This document shows positions 1-12,050 of a stretch of 64,000 nucleotides of DNA, piece after piece (positions within the stretch are counted from its first letter, which is position 1; each line of letters starts with the position of its first letter). Position numbers and translations under genes: made by a program. The notes beneath the pieces were generated by a model. That model was not told where the DNA came from and made no database searches. It saw only the letters and a program-made list of their open reading frames with translations. This DNA is from Bilabrum cf. latius (lineage: Eukaryota; Bigyra: Bicosoecida; Bigyra; Bicosoecida), in the NCBI GenBank assembly GCA_965178125.1, contig OZ237746.1:62001-126000 (forward strand). Direction: 5' to 3'.

Positions 1-1510
1 CTTCCTCCTCCCCTGGCAGCCCCGTCCCCGCTAGCACTGCAGGCGCGAACTTGTCCCAGCCCCATGCGTGATACTTTGCCAGGTGTCGGATAGACCCGTC
101 CGTGCTGCAGGGGGCGTCCACCAGCACGCGGTCGTACTTCCCTTGGTGACACGACGAGGTGCATGCTGGCTCTACCGATGGGTGAGCCTGGGGGTGGGAG
201 GGCACCATGGCAGGGGCAGGGGCAGGGACAGGGACAGGGACAGGGGCAGGGGCAGGGGCAGGGGCAGATGATGAAATACTACGCCCCTGAGGCGCCGTGG
301 CGATCCCGAATGGCTCAGGTTGGCCGGCAGATGGCTTGCTAGACGAGTGCGGGTGCTCCGTGGCTGTCGATCCTCCCCCGGCATGGTTGCGTGCCAGCCC
401 CAGCCCCGCCTCCATGGCCCACGCGGGCTCCTGCAGCCAGGCCACAGGCACTCTGCCGCCCTTCTCCAGCGCACCCGGCCGCCGCCGGATCGCGGCCAGT
501 CGACTGCTGTCCATCGCGACTCTCGTGTGACGAGTGCCATCCACCGGAGGGGGTCTCTACTTGCCCTTTTCCTTCTTCTGTTTCTTTGACTCGCCAGCAT
601 GCTGCGCACCCCTGCCCCCAGCGCCCTACCCGGTTCCTCCGGATCCAACTCCGGCTCTGCTGCCGCGCGATGCTCCAGCCTCAATTCTGGCCGCAGCCCT
701 GGATCTCTTACCCCCAAGACGAGAATCTCTCCCCGATTCAGCCTTCATGCCTTCGTGCCCCTCCTCGTGCCCCTCCTCCTTCTCCTTCTCCTCGCGCCCG
801 TCTGGCCCCGCCCAGCGCGGATCCTCGTCAAAGAACCGCCCGTCTGCTTCCACTAGGCGCACTCTCCAGTGGCCTCGCGCAATTCCAGGCCCCGCGAGCC
901 CCGCTCGCCGAGCCAGCCCAGCCGCAATCTGCAGCCGATGCGCGCGGACGTCCACGCCAGTGAGCGAGCCGTGCCGACACATCAGGTCGCCAAGCAGAGC
1001 AAGTTTGCTGCCAGGGGCGCAGCAAAGGTCCAGCACGGAAGGGCCTCGTTCCATGTCCAGAGCTGCATCCGGCTCCCCCACTCCCAGCGCCAGGGCTGCT
1101 AAAATTGAGGATGCGTCGATGCCGTGAAGAGCGCCTGCAGCATACAAAGGAGACCGCTGCAGAGCAACGTCTCCAGGCAGTTGAAACACCCAATTTGCCC
1201 ATGCAACACTACTGGCTAACTGTGCTCCTGCAGTTTCCGGGCCATTCGAGCCCTCCGATGATGTGGACGGCAGCGAAGCACCAATAGAAGCAGGTGGTAG
1301 GGGGCCAATATCACCTGGCGCAGCTGAGTTGGGATGGAACGGACTCAGGCGAGAGTACCGAGCCAGCTCATTCGGTGGGATTTCGTAAATTTTTGTATTC
1401 ACGCCTTCCCGTCTTGCCCAGCTCAGGAACTCCGCCGGTAGGTGGTCACGCACTGCACCTCCACCACTGGTGTGCAGCTTTGATATACCGAATTTAAACG
1501 AATCAGACAT
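1..1510 (-). CDS. NSUN-family RNA (cytosine-5) methyltransferase, 3' end outside the window
   Basis: The ATG at 1510-1508 opens a frame that runs off the left edge. Motif I of the NOL1/NOP2/sun fold is visible as VLDLCCAPGSKL (around 1060-1025), followed by SLTGVDVRAHRLQIAAGLA, the SAM-binding region. Near the edge (about 145-60) is YDRVLVDAPCSTDGSIRHL, the catalytic motif IV with the PCS cysteine. The family makes 5-methylcytosine in tRNA or rRNA; the exact target is not readable. Between the two blocks lies about 250 residues of low complexity, including an Ala/Pro-Val/Pro run, so part could be intronic although the frame stays open. In-frame UAG codons at 626-628 and about 587 are read as Gln. 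The motif VI cysteine comes before motif IV in the expected fold; I did not try to place it in the insert. Confidence 0.85.
211..267. repeat. CAGGGG/CAGGGA hexanucleotide microsatellite inside a CDS
   Basis: Nine tandem hexamers with a central CAGGGA variant block. Read on the minus strand in the methyltransferase frame they encode alternating Ala-Pro and Val-Pro, keeping the frame open between motif I and motif IV. Confidence 0.9.
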
Positions 1511-1680
1511 CAAACATCAATGGTTGAACTTCTTCATATCGGCACAGGTCGGCGCTGTGCTAAATCCGATGCCAGTAGGAAAGCCGGAAGCACCCTCATC
1601 ATCATGATCGTCGCTGGCGGTGCCAGAGTGCGCGAGGCAAAATGTAATTATAGGCATGAGCATGATACATGGCAGTAGTT

Positions 1681-4600
1681 TCAACTCTACTCAGCCACCC
1701 CCCTCCTGGACGCATTCGGTGACTTCTTTCTGCCGCTTGGCCTGGCCACCCCACTGGCAGTCCTGTCTCCTCGGGACCCACTGGCAGTACCTCTAGCAGA
1801 TGAGTGCGAGCTGCTCCGTTCCCTTCCAGCCACGCCGCCCTTCCGCTCCTTCTCTTCCAGCTGCATGGCCTCATTCCGCAGCCGCTGCACCCTTACCGCC
1901 ATGCCCTCCTCCCTGGATCCAGCAGGCCGCATCCTCCTCGCCCTCGCCGCCCGGCCGGCCCGACCGGAGGGGGGCCTTACCTGGCTCTTCGAGTCTGCGC
2001 CTCTCCGCAGGTCTTGCGCTGCGCCCGGCTTCAGCACGCCACCAAGCTCGCCTCCTTGCTCATTCTGCGCCGCTCGCAGCCATGGATTGCTGGACACTGT
2101 CCCCAGGGATGAGTCATCGCGCCCGGGGGTCACCATGCTGAGCCAGGAGCGGTCGGACCCGGTCGAGTAGTACTACTGGGCGGCTGTAGCTCCGGCGCTC
2201 GTCGCAGAACCGCCACTCCCAACCGCAGTAGCACCTCGCAACCCCGCGCTCGACGTTTGACCCCAGCTACTACCACTCCCGTCCCGTCCCCGTCTCCTGC
2301 CATGTTCCCTGCTGCCACCTCGCGAATTTCGGCCCGTCCTGCCGCTGCCGGTCTCAGCCCTCCGGTACAGAACGAACGTAGAGAACACAACCACGGCCAC
2401 TGCCCCAGCCGCCATGAGAACAACGGCAACTGTAGACATGCCCGATCTTTCGTTTCCACCGCCATTGCCCCCAACCCCCGGTGGCGCCAGACCGACCAGG
2501 GAGCGGTCGGCATTCAGAGCTGTTGCATCCGCGGACCATGCCCCCTCCTCCACGGTAGGGCCCAGCAAGTCATGGCCCGAGGCTGCGTCGCTCATGGTCC
2601 CCGATGCGAGAAGCTCCAGCACAGCCAAGTACATCTCTACACCATCGATGGATCGATTCACGGCCACCATCAGGTCGATACCAACCCTCGCTCCTTGCGG
2701 GGGCTCCATCTCTGCCACCACGGTCAAGTACACGGCCCTGCTCGCGTTCACGCCCATGAGCTCCATGGCCAGGTCAGCCAGCGCCACCGCCTCCGTGCAC
2801 CCGAACCTGGTCGTGTTAACCGATGCCAGGTCCAGCCGGAGGTTGACGGCTAGCGGTGGATCTTGTCCAGATGTATCCAAGTCACGGTGGCGATCGCACA
2901 GACGCGCTCTGTCCCGGTCGAGGGGGTTCGGGAGCAGCTGGTTGGGCTGGAGCACGATGGGAGATGCTGGGGGCTGCGAGGGTGAGGACAGGAAAGAGAG
3001 ATGGAGGCATAGACGAGTGCATGCAGACCAATCGCCGCTAGCAAATTGCGAATCGGAGAGGCGAGAAGCGCGAAAACCACGCTCCAGACAGCGCCAGGGT
3101 GCTACATCCAAGATCCGGATTGAACTGTCTCACCGTGGTTGGCATAGGACTTGGAGGCGCCATCGGTGACCGACTCGGCGACGGGATGGTAATGCTGGAA
3201 ACAGTCGCACTGGACATGGCTGTCGCACTGTAAGCCGGAGTTGACGAAGGCGTAGGGGTGGATGACACTGGTCCTCTGCCGTAGCCCACAATGCCAGATG
3301 CATTCAGTCGTAGGATCCACACGGCCCCCCGACTCAGCTCACCATCGTTGTCATGTGGGGCACCGACAGCCAACTCCAGCAAGCCGTCTCCGTCCAGATC
3401 GCCGATTGCAGCCATGGATCCCCCGAACCCCCCTTCTCCAATTGGTAACCCCCCTGGAAAACTGTTCTCGCCCGATACGGTGGAGTAAGACTACACGGAC
3501 CCATCAGGGGAAAGGAACAGGAGCCACACTGTGGAGACCTGCACGCTGCTGGGTACACGCTCCTACAATTGGTAAGAAGATACGGCGATATCCACCGCAG
3601 AGTCTCCATTGAGGTCGCCCAGAGATGCAATCCCCTATCCAAAGAGTTGATGACTGGTCATGTCTCCAGCAAAACCGTTTAGCCCCGTCCGTATCGAGGC
3701 ATTCCGAAGCAGGGTCCCATTCGTTGACAGGAAAGCCAAGAACACACACCCAGCGCTTCCAGTACTCTCGCGTCGAGTCGCTTCTCCGACTGCAACGTCC
3801 ATCACCCCGTTGCCATCCAAATCACCGATTGCAGCCAGCTAGGCCCAGAATCCACCGCCACGCCAAAGAACCGACCTGCCCTCGCTCTGCAGCGCGGTGA
3901 TTGTACTTGCAGACCCATCGCGCCGAAGTCTCATGAGCCACACAGGGCCACCTTCTCCAAAGCCCACAGCGAGGTCCGGCAGCGCATCTCCATCAATGTC
4001 GCCCATGTTGGCGAGTGCGCTGCCCAGATGATTGTGATTCTACACTATGATCTACGGGCTGAACGTGCTGTTCGTGATCTGCGTGTGCGCCTTGACTGTG
4101 CCATTGCGACGCAAAAACAGAATCCACACAGAGCCCTGCTGCGGGTTGCCACCGTTGTACAGGTCTCCGGGCGCCCCCACGGCCAGGTCGGGCACACCAT
4201 CGTCGTCCAGGTCGCCAAGCGCAGCCATCGAGCTCCCTAAGAAACCGTTGTTCTATAGTTCACCCGTAAGGTCACCGTAAAGGCTGGATATCTCTTGATA
4301 CTATCTGACCGTGCCATTGGCGTGGAGGAACAAGATCCACACTGCCCCTTTGTGCCATCCACCCACGTCTCGATCGCTGGGCGCGCCCACTGCCAGGTCC
4401 TGCACTCCATCATCGTCCACATCACCGGGGCAAACCACTGCGGTTCCAAAGTTCTCTTGTCGCTTGACGTCACCTGTGAATTCACCGTACACGCCGGATA
4501 TCTTCTAGTAGCCAAGCGTGTGTAGGAACCCTCTCAGGGGGCGGGTGGAAGGAGTGATGCTCGGCGTTGGAGTCGGAGTCACCGGTGAGGGCGTGGCTGT

Positions 4601-7192
4601 CAGAGTCGGGGCTGCGGTCGGAGACACCGACAGGAGGGCTGTCGCATTGATCTTGAGGATCCACACCGCTCCCTGACTCAAGTCCCTGTCATCATTCCCG
4701 GGCGATCCGACAGCTAGCTCAGGCAATCCGTCACGGTCCAGGTCGTGCAGCAAAGTTAAAGCCGCTCCGAATGAGTCAAATGGCTCAAGCACACCGGAGA
4801 AGCCGCCCTCAGTGGCGGATATTTTCCTGTGATCCTTCACCTTGCCATCCGTGCGCATGAACAGGATCCACACCGCGCCTCGAGAGAACTGGCCCCCGTC
4901 TCGGTCCCTCATAGCTCCCACAGCAATGTCATGCGCACTATCATCGTCGATGTCGCCTAGTGGTGCCACTGAGGACCCGAAGTAGTCAGGATAAATCAAA
5001 GACCCCTTGAACTCTCCCTCATACCTGGATATCTTCTGCCGGCGCAGCAGAGTCCCATTGGCAGCCAAGAAGTGGATCCACACCGCTCCAAAGTTGAGGC
5101 CGCCGTCGCGATCCGTAGGGTCACCCAACGCTAAGTCGCCCATACCATCCTGGTTCAGATCTCCAATGGATGCCATGGACCTCCCGAATGCGTCAGACAG
5201 GGCCGTCACTCCCTTGATCGACCCGTCAGGACGCAGCCGCATGATCCACACTGCTCCCTCCGAGTCCAGCGACTTGTAGTCGTTCAACCCCACGGCCAGC
5301 TCAGGAAGCTCGTCACCATCGATATCATCTACCACCGCAAGGGACGCACCCAAGTGAAGGGATTCCTTCCAGGCGTCTATCATCCCGATGGTGTGATTCG
5401 TGTGCCGCACGTGCTCGCGGACTGTCCCATCATCGTTGAGAAAGAGGATCCAAATAGAACCAAGCCGCTATCCATTTGAACTTGATCTCGTGTCCCCTAC
5501 GGACCCGACCGCCAAGTCAGGCGTGCCATCTCCATCCAAGTCCCCGAGACCAGCAAGTCCGACGCCGAACAGCTCAAAGGTTAGAAGCTCGCCGGTGAAT
5601 CCACCCTCCGTGCCGGAGATCTTCTGGTGCGACTTGACCGTTCCATTCGTGTAGAGAAACAAAATCCACACGGATCCAGCGGTGCTGTAAGGCCCGTTAC
5701 GGTCCCCTGGCGCAGCAACGGCCAGGTCACTTACGCCATCCCCGTCCACATCACCCACGTTCGCGACCTGTCCCCCGAAATCCACCTGCCTTGCCAAGAC
5801 TCCGGTGAAGCCACCAGATACCTCCGAAATCTTCGTCCAGGGGCTGCGCGGGACAAACGTGGGAGTGACGCTCGGTGTGGGGCTGGGCGAGGCCGAGGGC
5901 GTGCTGGATGGAAGCGGCGTGGTTGCCACACCGCCTCTATCGATTCGCAAGATCCACACCGCCCCCTCGTCCTAGGACTCGTCCCCGTCGCGACGCTTCG
6001 CACCGATCGCTATTTCCGGTGCACCGTCTCGATCTAAATCCCCAAGAGAAGACAAGGAACAGCCGAACAGGTCACCGTCTGATATCCCGCCGGTGAAGCC
6101 ACCCTCTGTGCCGGAGATCTTCTGGTGCGAGTTGACCGTTCCATTCGTGTAGAGAAACAAAATCCACACCGCCCCTCGACCCGAACCCCCCTATCCATCT
6201 GCAGGGGCCCCCACCGCCACATCCACTGTGCCGTCCCCATCCAAGTCACCGATCCCAGCCACCGCAGCCCCAAATCGATCCCCGTCCTGCAGCGCGCCAC
6301 CGAAGCTGCCGCCCGCGCTCGAAATCCCCTGCCGGCGCGCCGCCACTCCGTTGGCCCCAAGGAAGTACACCCACACAGCTCCCCTGTCAGTGCCGCCCAC
6401 ATCACTCCCTGGATCCCCTGCCGCCACCTCGAGAGGCCCTGTCCCGTCCAGCTGCCCCACCACCGCCAGCGAGTCCCCAAGTCCGTCTATGCTCTCGGAC
6501 ACGCCCTTGACCGTGCCGTTCGAGCGGAGAAAGATCGCCCACACGGCTCCGGTAGGGCTCGAGCCCGGCAGGCCCACGAGCAGGTCGGTCGCCCCGTCTC
6601 CGTCCAGGTCGCCTGGGGCAGTCAGGGATGCACCCATTCGATTCAAGTCACTCAGCACAGCCAGCCCGCCGAGGGTGGACCGGGACAGCTTTGAGTGAGA
6701 CTTGACCGTGCCGTTCGCTTGCAGGAACAGCACCCACACCGCCCCTTCTTCTGTACCTTCCTGCCTGTCCGCGTTGCCTGGCGCTCCCACGGCCAGGTCT
6801 GGCACACCATCTTCGTCCAGGTCCCCCAGCGCGGCAAGGGAGCTGCCGAACTGGTCCTGCGGGCTCAGGTCGCCAGCGAAGCCCCCGGCCGTGGCTGAGA
6901 TCTTCTGATGCATCCGTACTGTGCCATTCCCGTGCAAGAAGAGCACCCACACGGATCCCTACGAATTACCTCCGGCATCATCAAATGGTGCGCCGACCGC
7001 AATATCTCCTACCCCGTCTGAATCAATGTCTCCCACCGATACGATCGCGCTTCCGAACTCGTCAAATGCGTCTACGGACCCTGAAAACCCACCCTGTGAT
7101 CTGGACACTCTCTAATGCCCAAACGTGCGAAGGGGGGCAAGCCTGCGTGCTGCATGCCACCACATCCCGGAGTTACCGCTGTCAGCAGCCAT
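1681..7192 (-). CDS. Integrin-like FG-GAP repeat single-pass membrane protein
   Basis: Read with UAG as Gln, 7192..3134 and 2973..1681 give 1,783 residues. The extracellular part is an array of FG-GAP units of form FGxxLAxLGDLDGDGxxDLAVGAP followed by GAVWILFLxxNGTVKSHQKIS, with Ca-binding-like DxDGDG loops. Units are separated by Thr/Ser/Pro-rich linkers (TPTPSSTPA type). One transmembrane helix (about 2450-2385; core VAVVLMAAGAVAVVVF) is followed by a basic, Gly/Ser-rich tail. FG-GAP arrays usually build beta-propellers for adhesion; no ligand can be named. The intron 3133..2974 (GTGAGA...CCTCGCAG, phase 0) is needed because the frame changes there. At least 15 in-frame UAGs occur, two of them replacing Q in HQKIS (7112-7114 and 4505-4507). 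The start is uncertain: another in-frame ATG at 7336 precedes a hydrophobic stretch (WLLAVMLPPALA) that could be a signal peptide. Confidence 0.85.
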
Positions 7193-8067
7193 GGCGATGT
7201 CTGCATGCTACCCGGGGGGACCAGGGGTGTGGATGTTTGTATGAACTGCAAAGGGCAGTTTCCAGCCGTCGCTTAATCGAGGAGAAGCTTGCGCTGCTTG
7301 TCGGAAAGTTGAGTGTGCTAGTGCAGGCGGAAGCATCACAGCAAGAAGCCACACACTGCGAGTGGGCAAGAAAAAACAGACTGAGAGGAACTAATTTAGA
7401 GTCTCTGACGTTGCATTTCGAATGAAAATTGCCACAAACATGATATCATTCAATGGAGAGCTGTTGCGGAATCTCGCGGGTTGAAGCCATTCCGGCCAGA
7501 CCAGCATTACTTGGCCTAAAAAACACCGCACCACAATCCATTTAAATAAGGTGAGATGATACATACGCGGTGATGAATTCACGGGGCCTGACCATATCGG
7601 CGTAGTGCTAGCGCGTGCGTCAGACCTTTGGAACGTGAGCAAGCTGGCCCGGCTCGATCTCACCAAGCTTTCAAAGACAGGTGGTATATCCGAAGATTCA
7701 TGCCAATAATTGAGCTAGCCTGTGACAATTGCGAGTGAAGGTCTACCCCGACTAGTGCTGTCGGCGCCAGCCAGACCTGTCACCTATGCGTGGCACCGGC
7801 GCAGTGTGACGAAGTGATGCAACGCATTTTGACGCAGGTGCAACGCACGCGCGTTGTCAGTGTAAGCCTACTTGTGCATACGTGTCGAAGCACTGCATGG
7901 TGTGATTTGCTACGTAGACGTGCAGCCTTAGTAGTATAGATCTACAGCTGCCGCGAGACTTTTTCGTCTCTCAACAGTCGCAACGTGTGGTCGCAACGTT
8001 AATTTACTGAGAACAAAGTAGTTGATGTTTTCTCGTCAGCTCAAATCGTATTCACCAATGAAGTGTC
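7193..8067. other. Spacer 5' of the FG-GAP gene and 3' of the SLBP gene
   Basis: Lower GC than the genes. The FG-GAP frame stays open upstream to about 7666 if UAG is sense, so 7193-7400 may hold an N-terminal extension with a signal peptide. I see nothing else. Confidence 0.4.
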
Positions 8068-9828
8068 TCACATCACGCCGCCAGCGCCCCCTCCCGAGAT
8101 GCCCATCCCCATGCCACCGCCCATGCCCATGGCGCCAGGCCCAGTGCGGGCCATCACAACCACCATGCCATCGGGCATGCGAGCACCGGGCAGCTGCGCA
8201 ATCAGCTGCCCAGCCACATGAGGGGGCGCGAGCATGGCCTGCTGCTCCTGCGCCTGTGTCATGGGCATGAGCACCGGCACCAGCGCACTCACGGCCTCCA
8301 TGGGCACAGGGCGCCCGCCCCGCCCTCTCCTGCCTCCCTTCTTCCCTCGGCCCTTGCCCTTTCCCTTGCCCTTGCCCTTCCCATTCGCCTGCACCGCCAC
8401 ATCATCCACGGTCTTGCTGTCCCAGGCGTGCAGCGCCCTCCTCCACGCCCTCAGTCGCCCGTCCCAGCGCCGCTTGCTCACCAGAGCACCCCGCTCGGGG
8501 GTCACGGGGTGGTCCACCCGCCGGCGGTTGCGCGCCTCCAGGGGCACCGCCCCCCGGTAGTTCCGGTATTCCTGCGTCTTCTTGCCCTTCTCGATCTGGT
8601 AGTCCCTCGAGGCCAGTGCCTGGGCGGAGAGCTCCGAGCACAGCGGGGTCAGCGGGGAGCCCAACGGACTCAGGGGCTCCTCGGAGCTCTGGGACCCGGC
8701 GCACTCGTCATCCGCGTCGGGGGCCACCACCCTCATGGCCATGGTGGAGCCTGCCAGGGGGGCGGTCGCGCTCGCATGGCCCGCCCCCTGCTCCTCCTGT
8801 TCCTCAGAGGCAGCCTGGGAAAAGGCGTGCAGCAGCGACCGGCGGGGCGTGGGTGTGGTGCACCTGGAGGCGCCCTCCACCTCCACCACCTCCTCGGTGT
8901 CTCCCGCGACATCCCCCGCGCGCACAGTCTCCGTCACCAGGTCGTGGCTGGCGGGCGTCAGCACCCTCCGCTTGGTAGCCCAGGCAGGGGTGCGCGGCCC
9001 CTCTGCGGTCGCGGAACCGGACTGCACCTACCTGTCTGCGCGGCGCCGGAACACCCGCTTGGTCGGTTTGCCGCTACCGCTGCTTCCAGTGGCAGGGGCA
9101 GAGAGGCCGGCTGCAGCCTACTCCTTGGGCTCCTCCTTGGGCTGCTCCTTGGGCTGCTCGACGCCCGCAAGGTCCACAGCAGCAGCGTCACTCGTCACAC
9201 ACCCCCGGTGCCTCCTGGCGGCCTCGGCAAAAGACCTGGCGGGGGCTACGTCCCGCTTGGGGGCCATGGCCTCGATCCCTCTCTTGCTCCTGCTCTCGCC
9301 CGCTCTCTTGCTCTTGCCCGCTAGTGCCGGCTGGGCCTCGGGGCGGCTGGCCTTGGCCCTGGATTTGGCCTTGGATTTGGCCTTGGACTGCTTGCCCTTG
9401 TCGCCCACCGATAGGGTCCGTGTCAGAGCGCCCTCGGCCTTGGTGGATGCATGCGGCGGCGTGCTCGTCACAGTACCAGCCGGAGATGCAGCCGGGGCGG
9501 CGCTGCTCCCCGTCGACGGGCTTGCGTGGCGGATGCACGCGGCACGGAATCCGCCCCATGCAGGCTTGGCCGCTGTCACTTGCGCCGAACTACTTTTAGA
9601 TTTAGATACTGAGGTCTTGTTGCTTGCAGGAACTCCCTTCTTGGCAGGTTTCTGATCGGACTGCGAAGCGGTTTGCAAGTCAGTTGTGTATCGGACAAGT
9701 GGTGGCAAAGCTTTGGTATCCATCGTTTTCATTGCCGCAGGGTGATTATGATAACACATAGAAACGGCAGCGGGCACGACTACCATAGCAGCTGCCAGCT
9801 GGGGAGCAATCCATAGCATCAAGATCAT
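8068..9828 (-). CDS. SLBP: Histone RNA hairpin-binding protein (stem-loop binding protein)
   Basis: The diagnostic RNA-binding domain sits in the C-terminal half (about 8610-8420): RDYQIEKGKKTQEYRNY, then VDHPVTPERG, SKRRWDGRLRAWRRALH and AWD. This matches the family pattern of R-x-x-Q-I-x-x-GK-x-T-x-x-Y, HPxTP and the WDxxxRxWRRxLHxWD end. SLBP binds the 3' stem-loop of replication-dependent histone mRNAs and controls their processing and translation. The N-terminal 300 residues are Lys/Ser/Ala-rich with an EQPKEQPKEEPKE run; the C-terminus is basic (GKGKGKGK) then Met/Gly-rich. UAGs at 9118-9120 and 9028-9030 are read as Gln and join the pieces; the stop is UGA. The first ATG is used; initiation could be at a Met 33-36 residues further in. 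Confidence 0.87.
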
Positions 9829-10573
9829 GATCGTCGGCGTTCAAAAAAATCCAAGGCAATGGCGGTGCATTTACAGTCACGGATCGGCCCATTGACGCGC
9901 CATGAAGCATTATTACTGTCTTACATATCCATCGATTCCCTCGGCCCCCAATCCAACATCTGCGTCGTTGCTCCAGTCGTACTCTTCCATGTGCAACCAA
10001 ATTTCAAACGATCAATTAAGAATCGAGGCACTCTTGTACCGATGTGTGAGTCCTAAGGCTAAGTCTCCGATACTTTATCAGATTAATGATACACACAGGC
10101 TGCTCTATATTAATTGAGACCCTCGAACGCGAACGGCTTGGATGGATTGCGGACAGGCCAAAAACGGCGTCGAATATCTACACGCAACTGATACACTCGT
10201 CACGCCGAGCAAGAAAAAATATACCAGATCCAGTGCCAGAACTTGTACATTGCATTCATCGTCAAGCCAAAATGCACCGCTCTCTGCGTTATGGCGTTGC
10301 GCGTAGCCTTACACGATAGGTTTCTCGAGCGGTGAGATTGGATATTCATTGTCGTGCGCCTATGGGCGGCGGCAAAGACAACTCATCGGGTTGCCACGTC
10401 TTTCGTCTGCTGAGAATGATCGCCTATTATCACTAGCTTGTTGCTAAACCGCAGTTTTCCTCGGGAGCTTTGCAACCCAACGTAAGATTTCGCACAGCTC
10501 GGCATCGCATGCGGTTTTTTATCCTGCTGCGTAACATAGCTTGGCATCGCATCAACTGCAACTCATTCCGCTC
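9829..10573. promoter_or_regulatory. Divergent intergenic region, SLBP / acetyl-CoA acetyltransferase
   Basis: 745 bp, AT-richer than the flanking genes, between two head-to-head starts. No gene is visible. It should carry both promoters, but I cannot point to a specific element. Confidence 0.4.
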
Positions 10574-11779
10574 ATGTCGCAGGATGCCGTGATTGTGTCT
10601 GGAGCTCGCACTCCAATCGCTAGCATTTAGGGAGCACTGGCTGGGGTCAAGGCACCAAAGCTTGGTTCCACTGCGATCGAGGGTGCACTGAAGCGCGCCG
10701 CTGGCGGAGACGCCGACAAGCAGGCTGCCCTGGCGCAGGCCGTGGACGAGGTATTCATGGGCAACGTGATCTCCGCGGGGCTGGGGCAGGCACCTGCCAA
10801 GCAGGCAGCCCTGGGTGCCGGCCTGGGGACGAACGTTCCTTGCACGACCGTGAACAAGGTGTGCGCCAGCGGGCTGAAGGCCGCCATGTTCGCCGCTCAG
10901 CAGGCGGCCCTTGGCCACGGGGAGGTCTTCGTGGCGGGGGGCATGGAGTCCATGACCAACGCGCCGTACCTGCTGCCTGGCGCGCGGGCCGGCATGCGGT
11001 TCGGTCACGGCGTGGTGGAAGACGGGCTGCAGAAGGACGGGCTGTGGTGCGTGTACAACGACAAGGCCATGGGCTCCTTCGGCGACAAGTGCGCCACTGA
11101 GCACGGCTTCAGCAGGGAGGACCAGGATGCGTTCGCTCTGCGGTCGTACAACCTCTCCCAGGCTTCGGTGGAGGAGGGAAGGTTCGCCGACGAGATCGAG
11201 CCCGTGATGGTGCCCCAGCGGCGGGGTGACCCCCAGGCGGTGGACAGGGACGAGGAGATGTTCAGGGTGAAGAAAGACAAGATCCCCGCCCTGAGACCGG
11301 CCTTCGAGAAGAACGGGACGGTCACCGCCGCAAACGCCTCCACGCTCAACGACGGAGCCGCTGCACTGATCATCACGTCAGCGGCCAAGGCCGAGGCACT
11401 CGGGCTCACCCCACTGGCCCGCATCAGGGGATACGCCGATGCTGCCCAGGCCCCCGCCGACTTCACCACGGCCCCCGCGCTGGCGGTGCCCATCGCCCTG
11501 CGGCGGGCCGGCTTGGAGGTGAGCGACGTGGACTACCACGAGATCAACGAGGCCTTCGCGGTTGTCCCCCTTGCCAACGCCAAGATCCTGGGGCTGGACC
11601 AGGACAGGATCAACGTGAACGGCGGGGCGGTGAGCATGGGGCACCCCATCGGCGCCTCGGGGGCCCGCATCCTGGTGACTCTCCTCTCCGTGCTGCAGCA
11701 GAGGGACGCGTCCATCGGGTGCGCTTCCATCTGCAACGGGGGCGGGGGCGCGGGTGCCATGGTCATCGAGCGGCTGTGA
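10574..11779 (+). CDS. Acetyl-CoA C-acetyltransferase (thiolase II)
   Basis: 401 residues, normal for the family, no intron. It condenses two acetyl-CoA to acetoacetyl-CoA, feeding the mevalonate or ketone-body routes, or does the reverse. Visible motifs: N-terminal VIVSGARTPIAS, the nucleophile region NKVCASGLKA (Cys near residue 95), NEAFAVVPLANAK and GGAVSMGHPIGASGARI (catalytic His), and CNGGGGAGAMVIERL at the end with the second active-site Cys. The UAG at 10628-10630 sits in ASI-x-GAL, where fungal ERG10-type enzymes have Gln (GSFQGSL). Reading from a later ATG would remove the conserved N-terminal strand. No targeting peptide or C-terminal peroxisomal signal is seen, so cytosolic is the simplest reading. 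Stop UGA. Confidence 0.93.
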
Positions 11780-12050
11780 GCGGCCGTTCGACGGTAGATC
11801 TACTGCACAGGATCTGAGATCGGATCGGATCAGACTGGAAAGGATTTCAATTGACTTGGGTGGACGCGAGCAGTGCATTGCAATGCACCGCATCGCGTGC
11901 GCTACCGAAAAAAAGGCACTACATGGATTCGCAAGCTCCGATGCATAGCACGGAAACAGGTACGGAATCCGGAATCGTGACACTTTAAATCTGTTCTGAA
12001 CACGCCAATCTCACAAAAAGTCCATCTGCATTGGCTTTCTCCCTCTACGC

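Noticed and set aside
211-267. CRISPR-like or regulatory tandem repeat
   Set aside because: A simple hexanucleotide microsatellite without spacers, in frame within a CDS.
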